Below, in pieces: positions 18,113 to 26,271 of a stretch of 64,000 nt of DNA. The notes under the pieces were generated by a model that was not told where the DNA came from, did no database searches, and saw only the letters and a list, made by a program, of their open reading frames with translations. A program made the translations under genes and the position numbers. The stretch covers positions 1,674,001 to 1,738,000 of the forward strand of contig OZ252236.1 of the NCBI GenBank assembly GCA_965249455.1, given 5' to 3'. How positions within the stretch are numbered: position 1 is the first letter of the stretch; the number at the start of each line of letters is the position of its first letter. The DNA comes from Jiulongibacter sp024742395 (GTDB lineage Bacteria > Bacteroidota > Bacteroidia > Cytophagales > Spirosomataceae).

Positions 18113-19240
18113 ATGCCTAATTTTCATCAAATCTTAATCAAGATTGTTCTTGTATTATTTACCTTAATGACTGTTAAAGGTCAGAGTACAGTTTTTGAAG
18201 GTGGGGAATCAGGTTACAGCTGTTTCAGGATTCCGGCTATTACTGAGGTGAATAATAAACTAATTGCTTTTGCCGAAGGCAGAAGAAACAGTTGTTCTGA
18301 TTTTGGTGACGTAGATATTGTAATGAAAACCAGCGATGATTTAGGTGAAAACTGGTCAGAGCTGAAGGTAATAGTAAACAATAGTTCGCTTCAGGCGGGT
18401 AATCCGGCTCCCGTTTATGATGTCAAAGATCCTCGCAATCCTGATGGACGTCTTTTCCTATTTTATAATACCGGTACGGCCTCAGAAGCGGAAATTGTTT
18501 CTGGTAAAGGTGTACGGGAAACCTGGTTTATCACCTCATTAGATGGAGGGCAGGGTTGGTCTGAACCACAAAATATTACTACTCAGGTTCACCGGCCATT
18601 CGAACCTGAGTATAATACAAGCTATTCTTTCCAGGAAGATTGGCGTCACCATGCACTTACGCCCGGGCATGGTATTCAGCTGGCAAGTGGCCGGCTGTAT
18701 ATACCTATAAATGTAAGTGTGGGAGAAGTGCTGAATGGTAAAATCCCATATCGTGCCGGAGCTTTCTACAGCGATGATCATGGGGACTCTTTTCAAATAG
18801 CAAATTTATTAGAACAGCCGGGAAGCAATGAATGTACCGCTGTGGAATTGTCAAACGGCGAAGTTATTCTTAACGCTCGTGACCAAACCGAAAAGACAGG
18901 AAAACGCTTTACTGCCCGCAGTACAAATCAGGGTCAAAGCTGGGATATGGAGGCAGTAGATTCTTTTTTGACTGATCCTGTTTGTCAGGGTAGTTTTGAA
19001 ATTATTCGTGGTAAAAAGAACGATTTAGTGTTGTTGTCGCAGGTTTTTCATTCTACTAAAAGAGAAAACCTTAGTCTTCATTTAAGTAAAGACGGAGCTA
19101 AAACCTGGTTTAAAACCATGACAATAGATTCGGGTTCATCGGCTTATTCTGATCTGGTAGTTTTATCAAAGAACAGGGTTGGCGTTCTTTATGAGAAAAA
19201 TAATTATCAAAGGATTGTATTTAAGGTGATAAAATTATGA
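18113..19240 (+). CDS. Exported exo-alpha-sialidase (GH33)
   Basis: 375 residues with a signal peptide ending in VKGQS (about residue 24). The FRIP motif (SCFRIPAITE) supplies the first Arg of the substrate triad. Asp boxes of the S-D-G---W type follow (SDDLGENWS, SLDGGQGWS, STNQGQSWD, SKDGAKTWF), as in six-bladed sialidases. GDVDIV, the Glu in NECTAVELSNGEVILNAR and the Tyr in SAYSDLVVL fit the catalytic Asp, Glu and Tyr. It should remove terminal sialic acid from glycans outside the inner membrane. No sialic acid catabolism genes (nanA, nanE) are adjacent. An AGGAG-like ribosome binding site lies about 20 bp upstream. Confidence 0.92.
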   Translation: MPNFHQILIKIVLVLFTLMTVKGQSTVFEGGESGYSCFRIPAITEVNNKLIAFAEGRRNSCSDFGDVDIVMKTSDDLGENWSELKVIVNNSSLQAGNPAPVYDVKDPRNPDGRLFLFYNTGTASEAEIVSGKGVRETWFITSLDGGQGWSEPQNITTQVHRPFEPEYNTSYSFQEDWRHHALTPGHGIQLASGRLYIPINVSVGEVLNGKIPYRAGAFYSDDHGDSFQIANLLEQPGSNECTAVELSNGEVILNARDQTEKTGKRFTARSTNQGQSWDMEAVDSFLTDPVCQGSFEIIRGKKNDLVLLSQVFHSTKRENLSLHLSKDGAKTWFKTMTIDSGSSAYSDLVVLSKNRVGVLYEKNNYQRIVFKVIKL

Positions 19241-19293
19241 AAATGGATATCTGATAAATTTCGAAAGGTGCTTCCAATGTTCTATTTGTCATT

Positions 19294-20430
19294 CTAATTA
19301 ATTTTACGCCATTCATTACCATCTGAAATAATGTGAATGCCGATTCCGGTAGCTAAATTTTGTGTTGTGCTGCTTATGCCTACTCTTATATTTGGACTTA
19401 GGAATATAGCTCCTGAGCCATGGTTTATGATATTGTATTCTCGGCCATTACAACTGTTTGCTTGAGGTAAAGTGAAGGTATGGCCTCCCGGTCCGGTATA
19501 AAAAACGGTGTTCATTGTGGCATCTAAAGTTTGGTCAGTTGAAAATGTATTTCTCGATACACTCTTAGAACCATTAACATGGAATGTGGATGTTATCAAA
19601 TTGCTCGAAGCTGCGTAGTTTATAGCAACTCCTCCCTGTGCATCTATTGACATTCTGGAGGTATTATTTGTGAAAAAGTTCAAGCCCGTTGAACCGTTAT
19701 AATTACCGGTATTCAGATTGGAAATATATTCACCTTCTCCCAGGCCGTCTTGGCCAAAAATTACTTTAGCATTTTTGGAAACTGAAACATTACCATCCGA
19801 ATTAAAAGGTCCTATATCGTTATAAATACATTTCCATTCTACACCATTGTAGTAATTAACGCAGTGAAGATTGATGTCATAAGTTATCATTCCCTGAACA
19901 GGGTTAACTATTGCCCCAATATCTGAGCTTGTAAGCTGGGGTAAGTGAATTTGATTCGGATAAATGGTTGAGGCTGTTACTGGAAAAGGGAAAGTGCAGT
20001 TTGTACCTGAAAGAACAATGCTGTTGGTTATAGCCCCTGTGTAAGCAATGTTATTTCCATAACTAAAGCACAAACCTGACCAAATCTCCCAGGTGTTTTG
20101 ACATGGAGGGTCAATGTCTGTACTTGGTAGCGGTGTTCTGAATAATAATTTCCAGGCGGCCCCACTGCTATAATTTAACTCAATCACCCAATGACCGTTT
20201 CTGCGGATGATATAATAGAAATCAGCAGGGCCTGAAGCCGCTGCTCTTCGGTAAATGTTTGTACCGCTGTCGTAAGTAAAGTCGGGTGTCATACACCAGG
20301 CTGAGATTCCTGAAGTTGAGTTATAAAGTGTAAAAATATGACCATCAATATCGGTGTTTCCCGTTCCGGTAACAGTTATCTGGCTAAATGCAGAAATGGA
20401 AATCAAAAGAAAGATGAGTACTTTTTTCAT
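19294..20430 (-). CDS. Exported surface protein with tail-fibre-like modules
   Basis: 378 residues with a signal peptide (MKKVLIFLLISISAFSQ). The N-terminal half holds paired Cys and Trp/Tyr-rich beta strands. Around residues 165-195 it has IHLPQLTSSDIGAIVNPVQGMITYD followed by CVNYYNGVEWKCI, a module also found at the C termini of the proteins at 26272 and 30798. Next come repeats like those of phage tail fibres and Bacteroidota surface proteins (VSVSKNAKVIFG, SRMSIDAQGGVAI). The end resembles a fibre tip with a GNEWRKIN terminus. It probably functions as an adhesin or fibre. A palindrome plus -7 box upstream (20480-20526) places it in the predicted regulon. Confidence 0.8.
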   Translation of the reverse strand: MKKVLIFLLISISAFSQITVTGTGNTDIDGHIFTLYNSTSGISAWCMTPDFTYDSGTNIYRRAAASGPADFYYIIRRNGHWVIELNYSSGAAWKLLFRTPLPSTDIDPPCQNTWEIWSGLCFSYGNNIAYTGAITNSIVLSGTNCTFPFPVTASTIYPNQIHLPQLTSSDIGAIVNPVQGMITYDINLHCVNYYNGVEWKCIYNDIGPFNSDGNVSVSKNAKVIFGQDGLGEGEYISNLNTGNYNGSTGLNFFTNNTSRMSIDAQGGVAINYAASSNLITSTFHVNGSKSVSRNTFSTDQTLDATMNTVFYTGPGGHTFTLPQANSCNGREYNIINHGSGAIFLSPNIRVGISSTTQNLATGIGIHIISDGNEWRKIN

Positions 20431-20479
20431 GATTTGTATACGTTAAGAATGGTGATTAATGACAAGTTAATCTTCAATA

Positions 20480-20487
20480 CAATGATC
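20480..20487 (-). promoter_or_regulatory. Predicted -7-like box of the 20430 gene
   Basis: GATCATTG on the minus strand lies 23 bp downstream of the palindrome, the same distance as in the other three copies. It is the weakest of the four boxes against TAnnTTTG, matching at four of six fixed positions. Confidence 0.45.
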
Positions 20488-20510
20488 GGATCTTTCTTGT
20501 GACTTCAACA

Positions 20511-20526
20511 TCCCTAATTCTAGGGA
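20511..20526. promoter_or_regulatory. Regulon palindrome, copy 1
   Basis: TCCCTAATTCTAGGGA, arms TCCCTA/TAGGGA with a 4-bp centre. It lies 23 bp before the box at 20480-20487 and marks the left edge of the 556-bp ssb repeat. Confidence 0.6.
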
Positions 20527-20692
20527 TAAGGAAACAAAGAAAGTGTGTGGGAAAAATCGGCACGAATTATTTTTCAGGGAAGTTGAATTCGTAAGTAGTT
20601 ATATATCAGTTATAAAAGCGACAGTAAACGACTAGAAACGCTTATATCCGTTTATACCTATTTAATAACCGACTATTATTCTGCGGAGGCTT

Positions 20693-20700
20693 CACCTTTG
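20693..20700 (+). promoter_or_regulatory. Predicted -7 box of the first ssb copy
   Basis: CACCTTTG matches TAnnTTTG except the first base and lies 60 bp before the ATG. The same sequence occurs at 23579-23586 before the second copy. Confidence 0.35.
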
Positions 20701-20759
20701 CAATGTCGATTTGAGAACGAACTCACGGCATTACATAAACACATAAATACATATCACGT

Positions 20760-21080
20760 ATGAACACAGTAACATTAATCGGAAACGCAGGAAACAAGGC
20801 TGAAATCTTAAATTTCGACAAAAGCAAAAAGGCGATATTTAGTTTAGCCACTAACGAGCGTTACATGAAAGGTAGTGAGCAGGTAAGTCAAACACAGTGG
20901 CACAATGTTATAGCCTGGGGTAAAGTAGCTGAGCAATGCGAAGCTTTGATCACCAAGGGTAAGTTTGTGAAAATTGAAGGTAAAATCACCTATCGAAATT
21001 ATATGAATAGGGAGAATCAAAAGGTGTACCTAACAGAAATACAGGCCTTGAAAGTAGCGGAGGTAGCACAGGCTATCTAG
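20760..21080 (+). CDS. ssb: Short single-stranded DNA-binding protein, copy 1
   Basis: 106 residues with a complete OB fold (MNTVTLIGNAGNKAEIL, FSLATNERY, TQWHNVIAWGKVAEQCE, LITKGKFVKIEGKITYRNY). It ends soon after the fold, so the acidic C-terminal tip that recruits RecQ, polymerase and other partners in most bacterial SSBs is missing. Its end overlaps the stop of the convergent metalloprotease gene by 4 bp. The copy at 23646 is identical apart from about four residues and the last few. Its main role is binding single-stranded DNA, but as a short paralogue it may have a specialised use, for example in DNA uptake or repair. Confidence 0.9.
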   Translation: MNTVTLIGNAGNKAEILNFDKSKKAIFSLATNERYMKGSEQVSQTQWHNVIAWGKVAEQCEALITKGKFVKIEGKITYRNYMNRENQKVYLTEIQALKVAEVAQAI

Positions 21081-23323
21081 TCACCTCCGCAGCCATCAAT
21101 ATATGCTTTAAAAACGGCACCATTTGCTGCAGAAAATCCAGGATTTAGATCAATGAAAGTAGAAGCATCGTATTTTACATTTCCTCCCGAAATTACCGCA
21201 TTGGATTCAATTTGATTGTAAGACTCCGGATGATGTATTCCGGAGTTTATATTGTCAGTAGGATTGCTGAAAACATATGAATTTTGACAATTAAGTACCA
21301 CGACTACGGCTTGTGAGACAGAAGATGTGCAGGCATCATTTGCTTCACATCTTAGATAATAGGTAGTGTTTGAGGTAAGGGCGGGGGTAAGGTAGTTATT
21401 TCCGGTATGTAGTAGTGAAGTTGTAGAAGCGTCACTATACCATTTTGTTGTATAATTGCAATTTAGAGCATTTAAACTGGCCGTATTTCCGCTTTGAATA
21501 GTTTGATATTCTACGTAAGGTGGAGCAATAATTATGACCCTTGCTGCTCTTTGGAGCGTTCGTTCTGATTCGCATCCGCCAACTTTACAGGAGGCGTAAT
21601 AATTTTTTGAATCAAGTTTAGAAAATGGCGGTTTATTTATTACCAATGGGTTACCAGTCTTAAAAGGACTCCCACCTGAAGCAGAATAGTACCACATAAT
21701 GGTTCCGGCCGAACAACCATCAGCGGTTAAGGTATAAGATTTTTTGCTACAGAAGTAAGAAGTTTTAGACAAAGGTGGAGACGGAATTACATTTGAACCA
21801 GTGAAATTCACACTAACTAGGGCACTGCTGCAAAGATCCTGATTGCAGGCTACATAGATTGTTTTGTTAGCAGTTAAAACTCCTGTATTGTAGGTAGAAC
21901 CGTTCAGCAGCAATACAGTTCCTGCTGCATCACTAAACCATTGTGGTATTCCTACAGAACAATGAGCCGTAATAGTTAAGTCATCCGGAAAGCAAATGGT
22001 ATCATTGCCGGTAATTACCGGATTTGGCGGTGGCGGAGAAATCTGCAGGTTGTTGGCGTCTGCAATTCCTTGTCTGATTTTATCTCCGGGCAATGGACCA
22101 AAACCATTGGCCAGCATCGTGGTATAAGGTGTGCCAATAAATTGACAGTAACTCATTATTGTGCCTCCGGCAATAGGCGGAGGGCCGGGAGAACAGTTCC
22201 ATTCAGGGCTTACACAATTATCTATTGGCCCACCTGGCCATGTGCAACTCTGGGTATGCTGGGATCCCATATTGTGCCCTAATTCATGACATAATGCCTC
22301 GGCGTTCCAGCCATAAAGTGGTGAATTTGTAGCATAATTATCAATATATCCGGTTAAACCTACTGCATATGCGGGCGAGTTCAGGATTCCAACATAGGCA
22401 AGACCACCTACTAGTTCTGTAGAAAGCAAATGGGCTATGTCTCCGTTATAAGCTGGTGACATAGCGTTCATTGCTACTCGAAAACTTTCAAGGCTAATGT
22501 TCATGTCTAAAGTGGCATTATGGTACGGATCTGGCGAATCCCAAAGTTTTATTCCGCCAGCCACAACTTCTATTTGTTCTGCTGCAAAAGTAGAAGTGAC
22601 TATGTTCATTAAGGCCATGAAGTTACTGGTGACAGCAGAGGTATTACTTCCCCAGGTAGTGTATAGCGAGTAGTCTATTTCAAAATATACTCTCAGAATT
22701 TTACATCCTACTGCACTGGTGCCCGGAATAGTAACGGGCTTATGTTTTTCTAATTCTAATGGAGGCGATAATTCATCTGATACAGGGAAGAGGGTATTCG
22801 GAATAGAAACGTCTGCACCATTGTAAAAGAGGTGTTGCTCCCCGGTTGTCAATTTCCCGAGAATATAAGTTTGATTTTCAAAATGAACTATACCCTTTAA
22901 TTGATCATTCAGTAATGTTAAAGAAACTTTGCTCTCAGGGCTGTTTAAAACAGTGCCCTTAAAAGTACGGAATGATGGTAAGTCTACTTCTTGATTTTTA
23001 CTGTCTACTATTCTGAAATCCTTACCTAATACACGATGCTCAAAGAGCTCTAGAGTGATAGTTTTTTTGCTGTCTAGTGGTAGCAGAACTCGGAGAATAT
23101 TATTCTCATCTTTCATCATGTTTTGAAAGACATCATTATTCTGTGCAGTGAGGATGTTTGAGTTACCAAGGCTTACTTTGTCTTTAAGCTCTATCATCTG
23201 TTTCGTTTCTGAATCTACATCTAAATTATATGGGTAGTATGTTTTTATTTGCCCTGCAACATACAGAGGTAGTAGAATTGAAAACAGAAATAGGGTACTA
23301 TGACTTCTTTGATTAATTGACAT
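21077..23323 (-). CDS. Exported metzincin metalloprotease (reprolysin-like) with Ig-like and C-terminal PGF domains
   Basis: 748 residues with a signal peptide ending near GQIK. A propeptide-like region (to ~200) precedes a zinc protease domain with HELGHNMGSQH (about residues 345-355) and the Met-turn in GGTIMSYCQF, both intact. Three or four beta-sandwich repeats follow (PxxxN-TxC, W(Y/F)S(D/A)A, SNTTYYLRCEAN), each with Cys pairs. The last ~60 residues form a module with FIDLNPGFSAANGAVFKAYIDGC, also found at 36332 and 51187. It probably acts as a surface or released protease that degrades proteins. A regulon palindrome lies 73 bp upstream. The gene is flanked by two near-identical ssb repeats, so recombination could delete it. 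Confidence 0.9.
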   Translation of the reverse strand: MSINQRSHSTLFLFSILLPLYVAGQIKTYYPYNLDVDSETKQMIELKDKVSLGNSNILTAQNNDVFQNMMKDENNILRVLLPLDSKKTITLELFEHRVLGKDFRIVDSKNQEVDLPSFRTFKGTVLNSPESKVSLTLLNDQLKGIVHFENQTYILGKLTTGEQHLFYNGADVSIPNTLFPVSDELSPPLELEKHKPVTIPGTSAVGCKILRVYFEIDYSLYTTWGSNTSAVTSNFMALMNIVTSTFAAEQIEVVAGGIKLWDSPDPYHNATLDMNISLESFRVAMNAMSPAYNGDIAHLLSTELVGGLAYVGILNSPAYAVGLTGYIDNYATNSPLYGWNAEALCHELGHNMGSQHTQSCTWPGGPIDNCVSPEWNCSPGPPPIAGGTIMSYCQFIGTPYTTMLANGFGPLPGDKIRQGIADANNLQISPPPPNPVITGNDTICFPDDLTITAHCSVGIPQWFSDAAGTVLLLNGSTYNTGVLTANKTIYVACNQDLCSSALVSVNFTGSNVIPSPPLSKTSYFCSKKSYTLTADGCSAGTIMWYYSASGGSPFKTGNPLVINKPPFSKLDSKNYYASCKVGGCESERTLQRAARVIIIAPPYVEYQTIQSGNTASLNALNCNYTTKWYSDASTTSLLHTGNNYLTPALTSNTTYYLRCEANDACTSSVSQAVVVVLNCQNSYVFSNPTDNINSGIHHPESYNQIESNAVISGGNVKYDASTFIDLNPGFSAANGAVFKAYIDGCGGD

Positions 23324-23365
23324 TTATGAAAACTGTTTTAGTCTAACTTTTCAAATTTTGAAATG

Positions 23366-23373
23366 TAAAAGTC
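23366..23373 (-). promoter_or_regulatory. Predicted -7 box of the metzincin gene
   Basis: GACTTTTA on the minus strand, 23 bp downstream of palindrome copy 2. It shares the run CGACTTTT with the LytTR operon promoter at the same distance from the palindrome. Confidence 0.5.
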
Positions 23374-23396
23374 GAACTAATACGAATTCATATAAA

Positions 23397-23412
23397 TCCC
23401 TAAATCTAGGGA
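23397..23412. promoter_or_regulatory. Regulon palindrome, copy 2
   Basis: TCCCTAAATCTAGGGA, the same arms as copy 1, located 23 bp before the metzincin -7 box and at the left edge of the second ssb repeat. Confidence 0.65.
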
Positions 23413-23952
23413 TAAGGAAACAAGGAAAGTGTGTGGAAAAAATCGGCACGAATTATTTTTCAGGGAAGTTGAATTCGTAAGTAATTATATATCAGTTATA
23501 AAAGCGACAGTAAACGACTAGAAACGCTTATATCCGTTTATACCTATTTAATAACCGACTATTATTTTGCGGAGGCTGCACCTTTGCAATGTCGATTTGA
23601 GAACGAACTCACGGCATTACATAAACACATAAATACATATCACGTATGAACACAGTAACATTAATCGGAAACGCAGGAAACAAGGCAGAAATCTTAAACT
23701 TTGACAAAAGCAAAAAGGCGACATTTAGTTTAGCCACAAACGAGCGTTACATGAAAGGTAGTGAGCAGGTAAGTCAAACACAGTGGCACAATGTTATAGC
23801 CTGGGGCAAAGTAGCTGAGCAATGCGAAGCTTTGATCACCAAGGGTAAGTTTGTTAAAATTGAAGGTAAAATCACCTATCGAAATTATATGAATAAGGAG
23901 AATCAAAAGGTGTACCTAACAGAAATACAGGCCTTAAAAGTAGCGGAGGTAG
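23397..23952 (+). repeat. Direct repeat copy 2 carrying palindrome and ssb
   Basis: Near-identical partner of 20511-21066. The pair encloses the metzincin gene on a segment of about 2.3 kb. The level of identity in non-coding leader DNA suggests recent duplication or ongoing gene conversion. Confidence 0.85.
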
Positions 23953-23957
23953 AGTAA
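23646..23957 (+). CDS. ssb: Short single-stranded DNA-binding protein, copy 2
   Basis: 103 residues, identical to the 20760 copy except for about four residues (for example T/I in KKATFSLAT and K/R in MNKENQKV) and a shorter end, LKVAEVE. It has the OB fold but no acidic tip. It lies 88 bp upstream of recQ on the same strand. A 9-bp inverted repeat (CACGAAGAT/ATCTTCGTG, 23982-24017) sits between them, so co-transcription with partial termination is possible. The closeness to recQ is notable because SSB and RecQ usually interact through the tail this protein lacks. Confidence 0.9.
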   Translation: MNTVTLIGNAGNKAEILNFDKSKKATFSLATNERYMKGSEQVSQTQWHNVIAWGKVAEQCEALITKGKFVKIEGKITYRNYMNKENQKVYLTEIQALKVAEVE

Positions 23958-23981
23958 GTATATTTCACAAATGGCGTATGT

Positions 23982-24017
23982 CACGAAGATCAATAGACTA
24001 TGAATTGTATCTTCGTG
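23982..24017. other. Inverted repeat between ssb and recQ
   Basis: CACGAAGAT (23982-23990) and ATCTTCGTG (24009-24017) are exact reverse complements with an 18-nt loop. No T run follows, so it may attenuate or protect RNA rather than fully terminate. Confidence 0.4.
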
Positions 24018-24045
24018 GCCAGAGTCAAAGTAGGTAAAAAGGAAC

Positions 24046-26223
24046 ATGCAGCATAAAGAAAATCAAAGTTTAAGTTTACTCAAAGAGCATTTTGGCTACG
24101 ATAGTTTCAGACCAATGCAGGCTGAAATTATCAGCCATGTGCTCCAAGGCAAAGATGCTTTAGTGCTGATGCCCACCGGTGGGGGAAAGTCCATTTGTTA
24201 TCAAATTCCGGCTTTGGTTTTCGAGGGTTTAACTATAGTTATTTCTCCGCTGATTGCCTTAATGAAAGATCAGGTTGAAGCCCTTAAAGCAAATGGAATT
24301 TCGTCTGACTATTTAAATTCCACCCAGACTTCAGCGGAGCAAACTCAAATTATTGAACAGGCCAGAAGGGGTGAACTAAAACTTTTATATATCGCCCCAG
24401 AGCGGCTGTTTGCCGGTGATGCCCTTGATTTCTTAAGAAGACTCAATATTTCGCTTTTTGCAGTGGATGAGTCACATTGTATATCTTCCTGGGGGCATGA
24501 TTTCAGACCCGAATATCGTAAGCTAGGGATGCTAAAAGACGAGTTTCCTAATGTGCCACTGATTGCCCTAACAGCTACCGCTGATCGAGTGACTCGCAGA
24601 GACATTTGTAAACAGCTTCACATACCCAAAGCCAAGATTTTTATCAGCAGCTTTGACAGGCCGAACATAAGATTGACCGTGGCTCCGGGAAGAAAAAAGC
24701 TTCAACAGATTAAGGATTTTATTCAGGCTTCGCCTGGAGAGTCAGGAATTATTTATTGCCTGAGCAGAAAAAATACCGAGAAGGTAGCAGCTGATCTAAG
24801 AAATGCCGGACTTTCTGCAGAACATTATCATGCAGGCTGTACATCTGAGCATAGGAGTAGAATACAAGAATCTTTCGTGAATGATGATGTACAGATAATA
24901 GTAGCTACTGTTGCTTTTGGAATGGGTATTGATAAATCGAATGTTCGCTGGGTAATGCATTATAATTTGCCTGGTAATGTAGAAGGTTTTTATCAGGAAA
25001 TAGGAAGGGCAGGCAGAGACGGCGTAGCCGCCAATGCTTTACTATTTTTTAGCTATGGCGATATATTTCAGCGTCGAAAAATGATCGATGATTCGCCGTC
25101 ATCAGAAGAGCAGAAAGAAGTGCTAAGGGCAAAGCTGGAGCGGATGAAACAATACGCCGAAGCTCAGATATGTAGGAGAAGAATACTTCTAAGTTATTTC
25201 AATGAGTCAGTTACTGACGATTGTGGAAACTGCGATGTCTGTTTGAATCCACCGAAACTTATTGATGCAACGGTCTTGGCTCAGAAGGCCTTGTCTGCAA
25301 TAACCAGAACGGGCGAAACCGTGGCCCTAGGTATGCTTATAGACATTCTTAGAGGAAGTAGGAATCAGGTTTTATTGAGCAAAGGATATGACAGACTACC
25401 TACATTCGGTGTGGGCCATGACCTCAGATACGAAGAATGGGCAGATTATATTATGCAAATGCTCAATGCAGGAGCCATTGATATTGCCTATGATGAAGCC
25501 CATAATTTTAAGTTGAATGAGCAAAGCAGGGCCATACTAAAAGGACGGCAAAAACTTAGGTTGTCTTCTTTTATTAGTTATACTGAGCGGCAGGAAAAGA
25601 TGAATGCCAAAACAGTGAATGTGGTTACGGAAGATTTGCCGGTTGACGAGAATTTATTTGTTCAGTTGAAGTTTCTAAGAAAGGAGCTAGCTAACGAACA
25701 CAGAGTGCCTCCATATGTTATTTTTCATGATGCCAGCTTAAAGGCCATGGCCTCTTTCAGGCCGCAAACAGAGGCACATATGCTTCAAATGACCGGAGTA
25801 GGAGAGCAAAAGATGAAAAGGTTTGGGTTCGATTTCCTTTCAAAAATCAGGGCTTATTGTGAGGCAAATAATCTAGGAGCCGCCGAGGTGAAGCTTGTTT
25901 CTTCTAAAAAGCCGAAACCAAAGGTGAATACTTATCAGGAAACTTTAGAATTATATGATAAGGGCCTAAGTATTGAATCCATTGCAGAGCAAAGGACACT
26001 TTCTACAAATACCATTTACACACATTTAGTAAAGCTGAAAGAAGAGGGGCAAGACATAGATTTAAAGCGTTTTGTCAGCAGAAAAACATATCAAAAAGTA
26101 ATAGACGTGGCAAAAGAGTTGGAAATAAAACCATCAGACCCACTAAAACCTCTTTTTGAAAAGCTGGAAGGACAAATAAGCTACGGGGAGATTAGAATGG
26201 CCTTAATGATAGGGGAGGAATGA
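24046..26223 (+). CDS. recQ: ATP-dependent DNA helicase RecQ
   Basis: 725 residues with the full RecQ layout. The helicase core has Walker A MPTGGGKSICYQ (about 42-53), DESHCISSWGHDFRPEY (about 145), the SAT-like ALTATAD, and motif VI QEIGRAGRDG. The RQC zinc site has CRRRILLSYF with DDCGNCDVC. An HRDC domain lies near 530-600, and a C-terminal helix-turn-helix extension (LYDKGLSIESIAEQRTLSTNTIYTHLVKLKEEG) is common in Bacteroidota RecQ. It unwinds DNA 3' to 5' in recombination and replication repair. It follows ssb copy 2 and ends 4 bp before a terminator stem. Confidence 0.96.
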   Translation: MQHKENQSLSLLKEHFGYDSFRPMQAEIISHVLQGKDALVLMPTGGGKSICYQIPALVFEGLTIVISPLIALMKDQVEALKANGISSDYLNSTQTSAEQTQIIEQARRGELKLLYIAPERLFAGDALDFLRRLNISLFAVDESHCISSWGHDFRPEYRKLGMLKDEFPNVPLIALTATADRVTRRDICKQLHIPKAKIFISSFDRPNIRLTVAPGRKKLQQIKDFIQASPGESGIIYCLSRKNTEKVAADLRNAGLSAEHYHAGCTSEHRSRIQESFVNDDVQIIVATVAFGMGIDKSNVRWVMHYNLPGNVEGFYQEIGRAGRDGVAANALLFFSYGDIFQRRKMIDDSPSSEEQKEVLRAKLERMKQYAEAQICRRRILLSYFNESVTDDCGNCDVCLNPPKLIDATVLAQKALSAITRTGETVALGMLIDILRGSRNQVLLSKGYDRLPTFGVGHDLRYEEWADYIMQMLNAGAIDIAYDEAHNFKLNEQSRAILKGRQKLRLSSFISYTERQEKMNAKTVNVVTEDLPVDENLFVQLKFLRKELANEHRVPPYVIFHDASLKAMASFRPQTEAHMLQMTGVGEQKMKRFGFDFLSKIRAYCEANNLGAAEVKLVSSKKPKPKVNTYQETLELYDKGLSIESIAEQRTLSTNTIYTHLVKLKEEGQDIDLKRFVSRKTYQKVIDVAKELEIKPSDPLKPLFEKLEGQISYGEIRMALMIGEE

Positions 26224-26226
26224 AAT

Positions 26227-26260
26227 AAACCTACAAAGAAACTCTTTGTAGGTTTATTTA
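26227..26260. terminator. Bidirectional terminator between recQ and the exported DUF11 protein gene
   Basis: AAACCTACAAAG and CTTTGTAGGTTT form a perfect 12-bp stem with a 5-nt loop. T-rich DNA follows on the plus side and A/T-rich DNA on the other, so it can serve both convergent genes. Confidence 0.8.
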
Positions 26261-26271
26261 AACCTTGGACC

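Larger units (their letters stand above)
20511..21066 (+). repeat. Direct repeat copy 1 carrying palindrome and ssb
   Basis: This ~556-bp segment matches 23397-23952 at a constant offset of 2886 bases with only scattered substitutions and no visible gaps. It includes the palindrome, a ~230-bp leader and almost all of ssb. Similarity stops at the palindrome on the left and within the last ssb codons on the right. Confidence 0.85.
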
